Positions 8,312 to 17,391 are shown, counted from the first letter of the stretch. The stretch: DNA of 47,083 nucleotides from Hellea sp. (GCA_020629135.1 JAHDDX010000011.1:1-47083); one strand, 5' to 3'. The notes: a model not told the origin generated them from the letters alone. A program made the numbers and translations.

Positions 8312-10113
8312 CGGGCCAGTACCTCAAATGCGGCCTGTTCTGAAATATTGCGCTCATGCACGCTAAGATAGGTTTCACGATAAAGCTTGTCGATCTCAGG
8401 GCCGCTCATAAAGCCCTCTGAAAATCCGGGCACGCTTGGATCTATGGTGGCGCGGGCCGCTTGTTGCATATGCGCAATCAAACGGCGCGGATCTTCAAGT
8501 CCGATCGAAACGCGTACGGTGGTTGGCGTGATGCCCGCGTCGCGAAGCGCGGATTCGGACATCTCTGAATGGCTGGTCAAAGCTGGACATAATGCCAAAG
8601 TATTGGTTTGACCCAGGCTTACCTGCAAGCCAACGCTGGGTTCAAGGCTGTCAAAGAAGCGTTTAAACGCGGCGGTCGGCAGGCCGGGTGTTGTCTCGTC
8701 CCCTTCAAAATCAATAGTGAACAATCCGGCGGGCAGGCCCATAACCATATTGTCTTTAAAAATGGCATGATTGGGATGGCGCTCAAGCGCCGGGCAATTC
8801 ACATTGATTTGCGGGTGAGCCTCCAGAATTTTTGCTAATGTCAATGTATTGACGGCTTTGGCAATCACTCGAAGTTCATAGGTCTTAAGGCCGTTTAGAA
8901 CTTCATAGGCTTTGTCTGAGTCGAGAAACGCGCCTTTGATGTAATAAACATTCCAGAACATGGTATGTTCCCAGGACAGAGTTTCCATTTCACCGTTATA
9001 GCCGCGCACCTGGACCGTCTCGCCTTTGGGCATGAACATCCGTTCGCCGCGACCGATTACAACGCCCGCCGTGGTCGCACCGCCGCCGGTCATTTCTTTG
9101 GTGTAGGAATGAACCACGTAATCTGGTCGGGCGAGGGGGTCTGGATGCTTTAAGACCGGCGATAGGAATGGCGTGCCGACCGTACTGTCACAGGCCACGC
9201 ACCAATTGCGCGCATGGGCGATCTTTGAAATGGCGGCGACATCCAACACATTGCCATGCGGGTTACACGGGCTTTCCATATAGACGTAGATCTGACGCCC
9301 TTTATCCAGGCGGTCCTTGTGTTTGGCCTCGCAGGCATTCAGCGCGGTTTCAAAACTGTCGCCGTCAAATCCATCAAACCATTCAATGGCCACGTTAAGA
9401 TTAGAGGCCTTGCCATACCAGTCCTGCAAAAGCTGATAAACGCCGCCGTAAACATTGCGCGACACCAGGATGACATCTTCATAACCAACCAAGTGTGACA
9501 GCAGGCCGTCAATGGCCGCCATGCCGGAGTTGTAGTTCCAGGCCAGATACTGGCTGGCCTCTTTGCCGCATTCCAGGTCGACCACATGATTGGCGAGGCT
9601 GATCGATGTCGGGTTGAGGAGGCGGGAATAAATTTCGTGCAAAGGCTCGCGCCCGGTAAATGCGTCCTCGACCCATTCGGTACAGGCAAAAAGATAGGTC
9701 GCCGTCCGGGTAATTACCGGGGTCGAAGAAAACAGGGCCGTGACATTGTCAAAAATCGGATAGGGACCCTTGGACGCAAACTGTCCCTGATGGGTCATCA
9801 GGGATTGATAAGTCGCCCGCATGGGATTTTGCAGCGTGTCCAATATTTTGGCGAGCTGGAACGACATAAACCGTTTAGCGTTAAACCAGGCAATACGGTC
9901 AGACCGATCAAGTTCGGAAAGCCCGTCCATAGTGACTTGCCACAAATCATGGGCGTCTTGATTGACGGCGTATAATTTCTCGGTGAGCTTCCCAAGGGCC
10001 TTTCCATAATCGGAATTCTCATCAATACCAAAATGCGCCAGTTGTTCACCGGTCAAGGCTTCGGCGCTGTCAGATTGGGTTGTGTTGCGTAAGGGGCTGA
10101 GCTGTTTCATCAT
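8308..10113 (-). CDS. Large Cys/Met-metabolism PLP-dependent enzyme
   Basis: This is a fold-type I PLP enzyme of the trans-sulfuration group (cystathionine gamma-synthase, methionine gamma-lyase and relatives). The likely PLP lysine is Lys339 in VVHSYTKEMTGGGATTAG, equivalent to the HSxTKYxxGH motif of the family; CDSTVGTPFLSPVLKHPD upstream matches the cofactor-contacting Asp region. At about 601 residues it is some 200 longer than typical members, with an extra N-terminal helical region. The ATG at 10113 has GGAG 7 bases upstream; the longer reading frame would run through the divergent regulator and was rejected. Divergence from an Lrp-type gene resembles mdeA-mdeR of methionine gamma-lyase loci, but the substrate cannot be assigned. 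Confidence 0.8.
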   Translation of the reverse strand: MMKQLSPLRNTTQSDSAEALTGEQLAHFGIDENSDYGKALGKLTEKLYAVNQDAHDLWQVTMDGLSELDRSDRIAWFNAKRFMSFQLAKILDTLQNPMRATYQSLMTHQGQFASKGPYPIFDNVTALFSSTPVITRTATYLFACTEWVEDAFTGREPLHEIYSRLLNPTSISLANHVVDLECGKEASQYLAWNYNSGMAAIDGLLSHLVGYEDVILVSRNVYGGVYQLLQDWYGKASNLNVAIEWFDGFDGDSFETALNACEAKHKDRLDKGRQIYVYMESPCNPHGNVLDVAAISKIAHARNWCVACDSTVGTPFLSPVLKHPDPLARPDYVVHSYTKEMTGGGATTAGVVIGRGERMFMPKGETVQVRGYNGEMETLSWEHTMFWNVYYIKGAFLDSDKAYEVLNGLKTYELRVIAKAVNTLTLAKILEAHPQINVNCPALERHPNHAIFKDNMVMGLPAGLFTIDFEGDETTPGLPTAAFKRFFDSLEPSVGLQVSLGQTNTLALCPALTSHSEMSESALRDAGITPTTVRVSIGLEDPRRLIAHMQQAARATIDPSVPGFSEGFMSGPEIDKLYRETYLSVHERNISEQAAFEVLAR

Positions 10114-10180
10114 GACGAGGCTCCGGAAATGTCGTGGTTTTGCGCTGAATACGGACAATTTCGTCGCGTTTTCTGTCAAA

Positions 10181-10201
10181 ATCATCTGGAAAATAGATGA
10201 T
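10181..10201. promoter_or_regulatory. Candidate Lrp-type operator between divergent genes
   Basis: The perfect inverted repeat ATCATCT-N7-AGATGAT lies in the 117-base divergent intergenic region, 30 bases upstream of the regulator start. Its position suits binding by the Lrp/AsnC-family product of the adjacent gene, controlling itself and the PLP enzyme. Binding is inferred. Confidence 0.45.
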
Positions 10202-10230
10202 AAGCCGCAGAAAATTTGGTAAAAGGCGGA

Positions 10231-10689
10231 ATGGACCGCATAGACTTTCAAATAATCGCAGAATTGCAGCGCAATGGACGTCTGAGTAATCAGGCCTTGT
10301 CTGACAAAATTGGTCTGTCCCCGTCTTCTTGTCTCAAGCGTATGCGTGACCTTGAAAAAGAGGGCTTGATAACGGGCTATACGGCCCTGATAGATCAAAA
10401 AAAGTTTGGGCTGCCTGTCACAGTGTTTTTACGTATCCGATTGGATGATCATGCCGAGGAAACGGTTGCGGGTTTTGAAAGAGAGATAGAACGCCTTGAT
10501 GAGGTTCAGGACTGTTTCCTGATTACTGGCGATGCGGATTATCAGCTTCGGGTTATTGTGCGCGATCTGGATGATTATGAGCTTCTGGTGCGGCGTCGCC
10601 TGCAACGCATTAAAGGCGTGGCCTCTATCGACAGCTCGGTCGCCTTTGGCACCGTGAAACGCGCCCATACCTATCCGAGGCACCGATAA
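10231..10689 (+). CDS. Lrp/AsnC family transcriptional regulator
   Basis: This 152-residue protein has the family architecture: an N-terminal winged helix-turn-helix (MDRIDFQIIAELQRNGRLSNQALSDKIGLSPSSCLKRMRDLEKEG split over residues 1-45) and a C-terminal RAM/ligand-binding domain (DCFLITGDADYQLRVIVRDLDDYE). Such proteins sense amino acids and regulate their metabolism, often for the divergently transcribed neighbour. The ATG at 10231 has AAGGCGG directly upstream. Its TAA overlaps the ATG of the MFS gene (TAATG), so the two are translationally coupled. Confidence 0.92.
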   Translation: MDRIDFQIIAELQRNGRLSNQALSDKIGLSPSSCLKRMRDLEKEGLITGYTALIDQKKFGLPVTVFLRIRLDDHAEETVAGFEREIERLDEVQDCFLITGDADYQLRVIVRDLDDYELLVRRRLQRIKGVASIDSSVAFGTVKRAHTYPRHR

Positions 10690-11906
10690 TGGCAGAGGAT
10701 CAGTTCGCTGCCTTTCGGCACCGCTCCTATCGGCGCTATTTTACGTCCCGGTTTTTAACCGCCTTTTCCATACAGGTTTTAGCGACGGCCGTGGCCTATC
10801 AAATCTGGGATGAAACCAAAAATCCGATCTGGCTGGGCTGGATTGGTTTGGTGCAGTTTCTGCCCGGATTATTATTGGTGGTTGTGACGGGGATGACTTC
10901 GGATCGTTATAGCCGCCGAAATGTTATGGCCAGCGCCATCATTCTTTTGGGCCTGTGTGCGGCGACCATTTCCGCAATGGCGGCGACCGGGTTTTTTAAT
11001 CCGCTCTGGGTGCTGGCCGTGCTGACCTTAGTGGGTGTCGGACGGGCCTTTCACTCGCCGGCATCGTCCTCGCTCGCTGTTAATATTGTGCCCAAGGAAG
11101 ATTTTGCCAATGCGGTAGGTTGGATCACCTCATCCTGGCAGCTCGCTCATATTCTGGGCCCAGCGACAGGCGGCGTGCTTTATTATTTCTTTCCAGCCTT
11201 GGCCTATGGCTCAGCCGTATTGGCGTTGATGATTTCGGCTTTCCTGATCTTATCGATCCCGAAGCCGTCCCAGAAAATGTCAAAGGAACCGACCAATCTC
11301 AAAACCCTTTTGGGTGGTTTTGAATATATCTGGAAAACCAAAATTGTTTTGGGCGCGATTACGCTTGATTTGTTTGCGGTTCTGCTCGGTGGGGCCGTTG
11401 CGCTTTTACCGATCTATGCGACGGATGTGTTAAATATCGGGGCCATTGGAAATGGTCTGCTGCGGGCCGCGCCCGGTATCGGGGCCATTGCCATGGTAAT
11501 CTTTCTGACCCGTTTCCCGGTCAAAGATCATGCGGGGATGATATTATTAGTCTCCGTTGCGATGTTTGGGGCCGCGACAGCCGTCTTTGGCGCCTCAACT
11601 TTGGCGTGGGTGTCTATCGCCGCGCTGATGGCCGTTGGAGCCTTTGATATGATCAGCGTTTATATTCGGGAAATTTTACTTCAACTCTGGACACCGGACG
11701 AAGTCCGAGGTCGTGTGAATGCGGTCAATTCAATTTTCCTTGGCGCGTCAAACGAGCTTGGCGAAGCCCGCGCCGGCTTTATGGCCGCGAAATGGGGGGC
11801 CATTTTCACAGTGGTTGGCGGCGGTATCGCCGCCATGGGGGTGGCCGCATTGTGCGGCGCGCTATTCCCCGAGCTTCGAAAAGCCCGGAAACTGGAACGC
11901 GATTAA
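10689..11906 (+). CDS. MFS transporter (EntS-like)
   Basis: The 405-residue product is a polytopic inner-membrane protein of the major facilitator superfamily, most like the MFS_3/EntS branch. It shows the loop 2-3 signature GMTSDRYSRRNVM and about 12 hydrophobic helices, plus VGVGRAFHSPASSSLAVNIVP. The start overlaps the regulator stop, giving an Lrp-MFS operon; such pairs often export an amino acid or a metabolite sensed by the regulator, but the substrate is unknown. The stop TAA overlaps the stop of the convergent VOC gene through a shared TTAA. Confidence 0.88.
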   Translation: MAEDQFAAFRHRSYRRYFTSRFLTAFSIQVLATAVAYQIWDETKNPIWLGWIGLVQFLPGLLLVVVTGMTSDRYSRRNVMASAIILLGLCAATISAMAATGFFNPLWVLAVLTLVGVGRAFHSPASSSLAVNIVPKEDFANAVGWITSSWQLAHILGPATGGVLYYFFPALAYGSAVLALMISAFLILSIPKPSQKMSKEPTNLKTLLGGFEYIWKTKIVLGAITLDLFAVLLGGAVALLPIYATDVLNIGAIGNGLLRAAPGIGAIAMVIFLTRFPVKDHAGMILLVSVAMFGAATAVFGASTLAWVSIAALMAVGAFDMISVYIREILLQLWTPDEVRGRVNAVNSIFLGASNELGEARAGFMAAKWGAIFTVVGGGIAAMGVAALCGALFPELRKARKLERD

Positions 11907-12286
11907 GCTTCCGGCGCGACCATGGCAAAGGCATTGATCTTATTGCCGTCCATGTCACGGAAATATCCACAGTAAAAACCCTGATCGCCGCGGGGGCCCG
12001 CAGGGCCTTCACATTGCGCACCAAGCGCAATCGCTTTGTCATAGATCTTGTGAACGGTTTCCTTATCGGGGCAAGCCAGCGCAATCATAGTGCCATTGCC
12101 CACTGTGGCCGCTTCGCCGTTATGAGGGTTGCAAACAGCAAACATAGGCTTGTCCATACCTGGACCATAACCGACAAAATTATCATCGGCCCAAAGTTGG
12201 CTGACACCAATTTCGCCAAATAAGGCATCATAAAAGTCTGTTGCCTTTTTCAGGTCATTGGTCCCGACTGTTGTGTAAGTAATCAT
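11903..12286 (-). CDS. VOC (glyoxalase/bleomycin-resistance fold) protein
   Basis: A 127-residue vicinal-oxygen-chelate protein. It opens MITYTTVGTNDLKKATDFYDALFG, the typical first beta-alpha-beta unit, and ends with FYCGYFRDMDGNKINAF, where the FRDMDGN motif is usual for the family. VOC proteins bind a metal between paired modules and carry out varied reactions, so the function cannot be given more exactly. The ATG at 12286 is preferred over the GTG one codon earlier because AAGGAG lies 6 bases ahead of it. The downstream gap to the next gene (12290-12396) shows nothing further. Confidence 0.87.
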   Translation of the reverse strand: MITYTTVGTNDLKKATDFYDALFGEIGVSQLWADDNFVGYGPGMDKPMFAVCNPHNGEAATVGNGTMIALACPDKETVHKIYDKAIALGAQCEGPAGPRGDQGFYCGYFRDMDGNKINAFAMVAPEA

Positions 12287-12396
12287 CACGCTCTCCTTTT
12301 TAATTGGGTATATGTCCTATCATTTGACCAGGAACAAAGCAAGAACAATTATAGCGAAATTTAGAAGCTGTGGCGAGTCACATTCCTGAATGACAT

Positions 12397-13080
12397 CTAT
12401 TCTTGTGGATTGGCGGAAGTCTCTGCCAGGCGTATTGCTTCATTGATCCGCCCTCGTAAAAGCGCAGTTTCTACACTGGTCGGATCAAGCTCAAGCGCTT
12501 TTTCAATATCGGTCTTAGCGTCGTTCAACTTTCTTTGCTGATGGCGGGCATCCGCCCGGTAACGCAGGGCTTCGGCGTTATCAGGGTCAAATACGAGGGC
12601 CGAAGTCAGGTCGATTTCCGCATAGTCATAACGCTCAAGCAGCGCATAGGCCCGCGCCCGCGCAATGCGCGAACCCGTATGGTTTTCAAGTGTGTCCAAA
12701 CCATGGGACGCCGAAGCATAGGCCTTATGGGGTTTATTGGCTAACAGCCAGAAATCAGCCGCCTCAGCGGCAAAATTGGCTTGCAGGTCTTTACTGCCGG
12801 CCTCTTTGGATTTTGATAATTTGTCCAATCGCCTGGCGGCTTCCTCTTTATGGCCCAAAGCAAACAGGGCCATAGCTTCACAATGTTTGGCCCTGCGGCC
12901 GCCACCATCAGAGCGCCAGACCATAGCGTCTTCATAGGCCAGGTCCGCGTCCACGGCGATCTGTTCCAGACAGTTTTTGTGCTTGGCGTCAAACTCCGCA
13001 GTTAAATCCGCCGCATTGGCCGAAATTGCAAAACCTGTTGCCAGCACAGGCAAAATATATAGGACTGATCTAAATCTCAT
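12397..13080 (-). CDS. Exported TPR-repeat protein
   Basis: The 227-residue product begins with a signal peptide (MRFRSVLYILPVLATGFAISANA, cut before ADLTAEF). The C-terminal half has tetratricopeptide repeats (for example AEIDLTSALVFDPDNAEALRYRADAR and AKTDIEKALELDPTSVETALLRGR). It is probably a periplasmic scaffold. The internal ATG at 13080 starts the signal peptide and leaves room for the divergent gene; an upstream in-frame start at 13125 would overlap that gene and was rejected. Confidence 0.8.
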   Translation of the reverse strand: MRFRSVLYILPVLATGFAISANAADLTAEFDAKHKNCLEQIAVDADLAYEDAMVWRSDGGGRRAKHCEAMALFALGHKEEAARRLDKLSKSKEAGSKDLQANFAAEAADFWLLANKPHKAYASASHGLDTLENHTGSRIARARAYALLERYDYAEIDLTSALVFDPDNAEALRYRADARHQQRKLNDAKTDIEKALELDPTSVETALLRGRINEAIRLAETSANPQE

Positions 13081-13115
13081 AAGGGGCCTTTTATAAGGGG
13101 AAGGGCGACGCCGCA

Positions 13116-14342
13116 ATGCCACCAACTGTTAAATCTCAGACAGGACGCCGCGCTTTGTTTTTGGGGGTGGGATATACTGCGCGGGCTATTATTTTGCAGT
13201 TGAAAGCTCGAAATTATCGGATATTCGGTACGGCGCGTACGGCCGAGAAAGCCCAAATGCTGGCCCAAAAACTCGATATTGAGATGTGTGTGTTTTCCGG
13301 GGAGGCGGGGCCTGCCTTGAAAGAGGCCATGTCAGCGGCTGACATTTTGATTTCGTCTATTCCGCCGTCTGACGATGGGCGGGATCCGGTCATCACGGCA
13401 TTCGGGTCTGACCTTTCATCCTTATGTCCTAAACTGAAATGGGCTGGCTATCTTTCCGCGACCAGCGTCTATGGCGACCGGCAGGGAGGATGGGCTTTTG
13501 AGGAAGAATTACTGCGTCCAAAAACTCAACGAGGCCGAAACCGGGTTGAAGCGGAACTCGCCTGGATGGAATCTGGCTTGCCCGTACATATCTTCCGCCT
13601 TGCCGGGATTTACGGGCCGGACCTGTTCGGCCAATCACGAAATCCATTTGCCCGACTGCGCAGCGGCAAAGCCCGCGCGGTTATTAAAGTGGGTCATGTG
13701 GTTAATCGTATTCACGTTTATGATATTGCCACGGCGGTTATGGCCTCGATTGACCGACCTCACCCGCTGACAGTTTACAATATTTCTGATGGGCATCCGG
13801 CCCCGCCGCAGAACGTACTGGCCTTTGCCGCGAAAATAAGCGGTCAAGAGCCGCCGCCTCAGGTTGATTTTGAAACAGCGGATATGTCCGATATGGCCCG
13901 GTCTTTTTATCTGGAGGCTAAGCGCGTCGACAATTCTAAAGCCCGGCAGGAGCTAGGCTGGGCGCCGGAGTTCGCGTCTTACGAGGAAGGCCTTGAGGCG
14001 ATTTTTAATGCGCAGGAAATCCCTGAAAGTTTGCCTGTCGTTATTGCAAATGTAACAGGTCAGGGCACAAAGCATTTGCGGGCCGGTGCGAAAGTTTATG
14101 TGATCGATGGGTTTTTTGGTACCTGCGATAAGGTTCATGTCGTCGGGCAATACCGTAAGGGTGGGCGGATCTTTAAAATTATTATGGCTGCAAAAAATTT
14201 GGAAAAATTTCGTGCGGGGTTTTGTTACAGTCCTCGGATCATCGAAATGATGAAAACTCATTATAAAGGCCACAAATTGCCTGACACGAAAAGAGTTGAT
14301 GAATTGGCGGTAACTTTCAAAAACTGGGCGGACGCTGATTAG
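13116..14342 (+). CDS. NAD(P)-binding SDR/epimerase with unknown C-terminal domain
   Basis: Residues 1-305 form a Rossmann-fold extended short-chain dehydrogenase of the YeeZ-like kind: a nucleotide-binding loop (LFLGVGYTARAI), YLSATSVYGDRQGGWAFEE and HIFRLAGIYGPDLFG. The usual YxxxK lysine is not evident; the corresponding region reads SVYGDRQGG. Residues about 305-408 are an added domain (VTGQGTKHLRAGAKVYVIDGFFG, then FRAGFCYSPRIIEMM) that I do not recognise. It is in frame with no sign of a frameshift at the junction. The substrate is unknown. Confidence 0.75.
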   Translation: MPPTVKSQTGRRALFLGVGYTARAIILQLKARNYRIFGTARTAEKAQMLAQKLDIEMCVFSGEAGPALKEAMSAADILISSIPPSDDGRDPVITAFGSDLSSLCPKLKWAGYLSATSVYGDRQGGWAFEEELLRPKTQRGRNRVEAELAWMESGLPVHIFRLAGIYGPDLFGQSRNPFARLRSGKARAVIKVGHVVNRIHVYDIATAVMASIDRPHPLTVYNISDGHPAPPQNVLAFAAKISGQEPPPQVDFETADMSDMARSFYLEAKRVDNSKARQELGWAPEFASYEEGLEAIFNAQEIPESLPVVIANVTGQGTKHLRAGAKVYVIDGFFGTCDKVHVVGQYRKGGRIFKIIMAAKNLEKFRAGFCYSPRIIEMMKTHYKGHKLPDTKRVDELAVTFKNWADAD

Positions 14343-14357
14343 GTCGGAGTTGAAAAT

Positions 14358-14840
14358 ATGAAATTTACTAAGATCGTTTGTCTGATGATGGGAGCGCTTA
14401 CTCTAAGTGCATGCCAACAAGAAAGCTCGATCAATGAATTATGCGCCGACACGATCCACGACTATGCTCGACTGCGAGACAATCCTGAAACCTCTGAGGC
14501 TTATGCGGCTTTATTTACCGAAGACGGAACATTTACTTTGGCCGGACAAGTCACGGCGGGGCGCGAAGCTCTGGCGGCGCGGCACAGGATCGCGAATGAA
14601 AGTGCGGTCTGGCGACATAATATGATTGATGTGGAGATAACCGACACGGTCGGTAAGCTAAGCGGGCAAACCCGCTTTATTGTTCAAACAGGTCCACGCG
14701 GTCAAAGGCCGGGACCTGTGACCCGTGAAATCGTTGGATCCTATAGCGATATTTTTGAAATTACAGGTGATAAATGTCTGATCAAAAGCCGGGTTGTCAG
14801 TATCGATTTTGATACTCATACCGAGGTGCGAAAAGATTGA
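14358..14840 (+). CDS. Lipoprotein with NTF2/SnoaL-like domain
   Basis: This 160-residue protein has a lipoprotein signal sequence with lipobox LSAC (Cys19). The remainder (CADTIHDYARLRD, AYAALFTEDGTFTLAGQVTAGREAL, QTRFIVQTGPRG) follows the NTF2-like/SnoaL-like cone fold, a family with enzymatic and binding members. Location is probably the periplasmic face of a membrane. It lies 15 bases after the dehydrogenase fusion gene and is likely co-transcribed. A specific function cannot be assigned. Confidence 0.7.
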   Translation: MKFTKIVCLMMGALTLSACQQESSINELCADTIHDYARLRDNPETSEAYAALFTEDGTFTLAGQVTAGREALAARHRIANESAVWRHNMIDVEITDTVGKLSGQTRFIVQTGPRGQRPGPVTREIVGSYSDIFEITGDKCLIKSRVVSIDFDTHTEVRKD

Positions 14841-14900
14841 TTTTGCACTTGGAGCTGCGCGCCAACACGGTTTATAACGCCTCTTCGAATGGGAGGCATC

Positions 14901-15416
14901 ATGTCTGAAACACGGCTGGATAAGATCAAAAAAGCAGCAGAAATCTACGGCGAACGTAGTTTTGACAATTATGTACAGGTTCGTTCCGTGGCCGAACAGC
15001 TTCGCGAAGGCTTGTGCGAATGGCTCGATGACCGCAAGCAATGTGTTTATCTGGTGCCGCCGCAGGGCGCGTTTACCGCGCAAAATTACCGGTCCGCCGC
15101 CTATTCCGTGTCGGGCAAAGGGTTTTTACCTCTTGAGCCGATCAGTTTCGGTCTGGCGATCAATATTTCCGGCGAAGGCGATTATATGCGTCTGGTGCTG
15201 ACTTGCCGCAAAGAGGGCAAGCGGATGTTTATCACCGTCGAAAACGCGAATGAATATGATATCGATCTCCCGGTGACCAAAGAAGATCTGAGCGGGCTCT
15301 ATGAAAATATCTATGAATATCTAAATCACTGGTTTGTTGATCGTGTCGAGCAATATGATCACGGCAGTTACGGATCGAGCGATATCGGATTTGATATTCA
15401 GCGTATAGAAGATTAG
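14901..15416 (+). CDS. Unrecognised 171-residue cytoplasmic protein
   Basis: I do not recognise this protein. The ATG at 14901 is well supported by GGGAGG four bases upstream (the in-frame ATG at 14889 sits over that site). It is soluble by appearance: a basic helical start (MSETRLDKIKKAAEIYGERS), a mixed beta-rich middle (GAFTAQNYRSAAYSVSGKG, RLVLTCRKEGKRMFITVENA) and an acidic, aromatic C-terminus (LYENIYEYLNHWFVDRVEQ, DIGFDIQRIED). It lies between the NTF2-like lipoprotein and the antiporter, probably in one transcript. Confidence 0.65.
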   Translation: MSETRLDKIKKAAEIYGERSFDNYVQVRSVAEQLREGLCEWLDDRKQCVYLVPPQGAFTAQNYRSAAYSVSGKGFLPLEPISFGLAINISGEGDYMRLVLTCRKEGKRMFITVENANEYDIDLPVTKEDLSGLYENIYEYLNHWFVDRVEQYDHGSYGSSDIGFDIQRIED

Positions 15417-15447
15417 AACATTCACAATTTACAACTCGGGATAAATT

Positions 15448-17391
15448 ATGGCTGACGCGGTTCATCATGTCGCAAGCATGTTGCCTTTTAAAATCGCTCT
15501 GATCGGGGCATTGGGGATTGGTGCGCAATGGCTGGCCTGGCGCCTGCAGCGCCCCGCCATTGTCTTGATGGCGATTGCGGGTTTGATATTCGGCCCATTG
15601 ATCGGCTGGTTTTTGACTATGCATCCTCCTGAACCTATACAAAATTTCCTCGAAATGTTCTGGCTCGATCCGATCAATGATTTTGGCGACCTCTACCGCC
15701 CGATGATTGGGATAGCGGTGGCGATTATCCTGTTTGAAGGCGGCATGAATCTCAGGTTCAAAGACCTGGGAGATGCTACCCATGCGGTGGGCCGAATGGT
15801 GTTTGTGGCCGCGCCGATTGCCTGGCTATTGGGCACGCTTGCGGCTCATAAAATCGTTGGTTTGCCGTTAGATATCGCCGCCATGGTCGGCGGTCTGTTT
15901 GTTGTGACCGGCCCAACCGTGATTATGCCTTTATTACGCCAGGCTCATTTGAAATCGCGTCCGGCCAATATTTTGAAGTGGGAAGGGATCGTCAATGATC
16001 CGCTTGGCGCCTTGTTTGCGGTGGGTGGATATGAGTTTATCCGCTTCAGCCTGCAAGAAGCCAGTATGGCCTTGGTATTTGGTAAGCTGATCTTTGCCGC
16101 CGTCTTGGGAACCGTGGTCGGGATTTTTTCAGGTATGGGCCTCGCTTGGGCATTTAGGCGCGGTTATATTCCGGAATATCTCAAGGCTCCCGTCGTTCTG
16201 GCCTGGGTTTTGGCAATTTATGTGTTGGCCAATACAATTGCGGATGAAACAGGACTTCTCGCGGTAACGGCCCTCGGTATGACCATGGCAAATACGAAAT
16301 TTGCGTCCATGGTTGAGATGCGCCGGTTTAAAGAAAACATCGCCATTATTCTGGTCTCCGGTGTGTTTGTGATTTTGACGGCGACATTGACCCCCGACAT
16401 ATTGACAGCTTTCGTTACAGATTGGCGGATTATCCTGTTTGTTCTGGCCATGATGTTCGTCGTTCGCCCTGTGGCTGTTATGATTTCCACCCTTTGGTCG
16501 GGTATTTCCTGGCGCGAAGCGGCACTGGTTTCCTGGATCGCCCCTCGCGGTGTTGTCGCCGTGGCGGTGGCCGGCTTGTTTGCGGCGGAGTTGCAGGCTC
16601 TGGGTCGTCCCGAAGGGGCAATTTTTGTGCATCTGGCCTTCGCATTGGTTTTCGCGACTGTGCTTTCAGCCGGCTTTACAATTGGTCCCGTCGCGCACCG
16701 TCTCGGTCTTTCTGAAGGCGGCGGGAACGGCGTCCTGATCGTCGGGGCCAACCCATGGTCACTGGGTCTGGCGAAAGCGCTCAAAGCCATGGATGTAGGT
16801 GTTCTTGTGGCCGACACTAATTGGCGTCGTTTGCGCGGCGCAAGGCTTGAAGGGCATGCGACGTTTTACGGGGAAGTTCTATCAGAAAATGCCGACCACA
16901 GACTGGATCACTCGGCCTTTAATCACCTTATCGCGGCAACACCCAATGATGCCTATAACGCGCTTGTTTGTGTGGAGTTTGCACCAGAGCTCGGCCGGCA
17001 CCGTGTTTTCCAAGTGGCCAGCCAGGACAAAGATGATGGGGATGCAGATATGATCGCCTTTACCTCTCGTGGTCGAACGCTTTCGTCGCGAGGGCGCAGT
17101 TTTGATGCCTTGACCCGTGACTGGTGGGGCGGCTGGCGGTTCCGATCAACCAATGTCTCGGAAGAATATACGATGGCACAGCTCGTGGAAGATCGTGGTG
17201 AAGATATTGATTTCCTTCTCGTCAAAAAATCTGACGGTTCCCTTGATTTTGTTCAGCCTGGACAGGAATCGCGCATTGATAAAGGTATCGTGCTGAGCTT
17301 CTGCCCGGTCAAAGACCGCTCGGTTAAACAGCGGGGTGAGGGGGCACGATCTGAGGGTCTGTCAGGTCCGGCTTCGCCGCTACCTAAATAG
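15448..17391 (+). CDS. Cation:proton antiporter, CPA1-like with TrkA-N-like tail
   Basis: The 647-residue protein has a 12-13 helix transport domain over residues 1-415. Typical signatures are ILFEGGMNLRFKDL, the ND ion-binding pair in GIVNDPLGALF (near residue 180), and SWIAPRGVVAVAVAGLFA. A cytoplasmic Rossmann-like region (VLIVGANPWSLGLAKAL, then VADTNWRRLRGARLEGHATFYGEV) resembles TrkA-N nucleotide-sensing domains and probably gates the antiporter. It exchanges Na+ or K+ for protons across the inner membrane; ion specificity cannot be read. It ends before the 78-base gap that carries the hairpin ahead of the PBP gene. Confidence 0.88.
   Translation: MADAVHHVASMLPFKIALIGALGIGAQWLAWRLQRPAIVLMAIAGLIFGPLIGWFLTMHPPEPIQNFLEMFWLDPINDFGDLYRPMIGIAVAIILFEGGMNLRFKDLGDATHAVGRMVFVAAPIAWLLGTLAAHKIVGLPLDIAAMVGGLFVVTGPTVIMPLLRQAHLKSRPANILKWEGIVNDPLGALFAVGGYEFIRFSLQEASMALVFGKLIFAAVLGTVVGIFSGMGLAWAFRRGYIPEYLKAPVVLAWVLAIYVLANTIADETGLLAVTALGMTMANTKFASMVEMRRFKENIAIILVSGVFVILTATLTPDILTAFVTDWRIILFVLAMMFVVRPVAVMISTLWSGISWREAALVSWIAPRGVVAVAVAGLFAAELQALGRPEGAIFVHLAFALVFATVLSAGFTIGPVAHRLGLSEGGGNGVLIVGANPWSLGLAKALKAMDVGVLVADTNWRRLRGARLEGHATFYGEVLSENADHRLDHSAFNHLIAATPNDAYNALVCVEFAPELGRHRVFQVASQDKDDGDADMIAFTSRGRTLSSRGRSFDALTRDWWGGWRFRSTNVSEEYTMAQLVEDRGEDIDFLLVKKSDGSLDFVQPGQESRIDKGIVLSFCPVKDRSVKQRGEGARSEGLSGPASPLPK

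Noticed and set aside
10114..10398. Longer start for the PLP enzyme
   Set aside because: It would run across the divergent Lrp gene, and its residues are unlike any domain; GGAG precedes the ATG at 10113.
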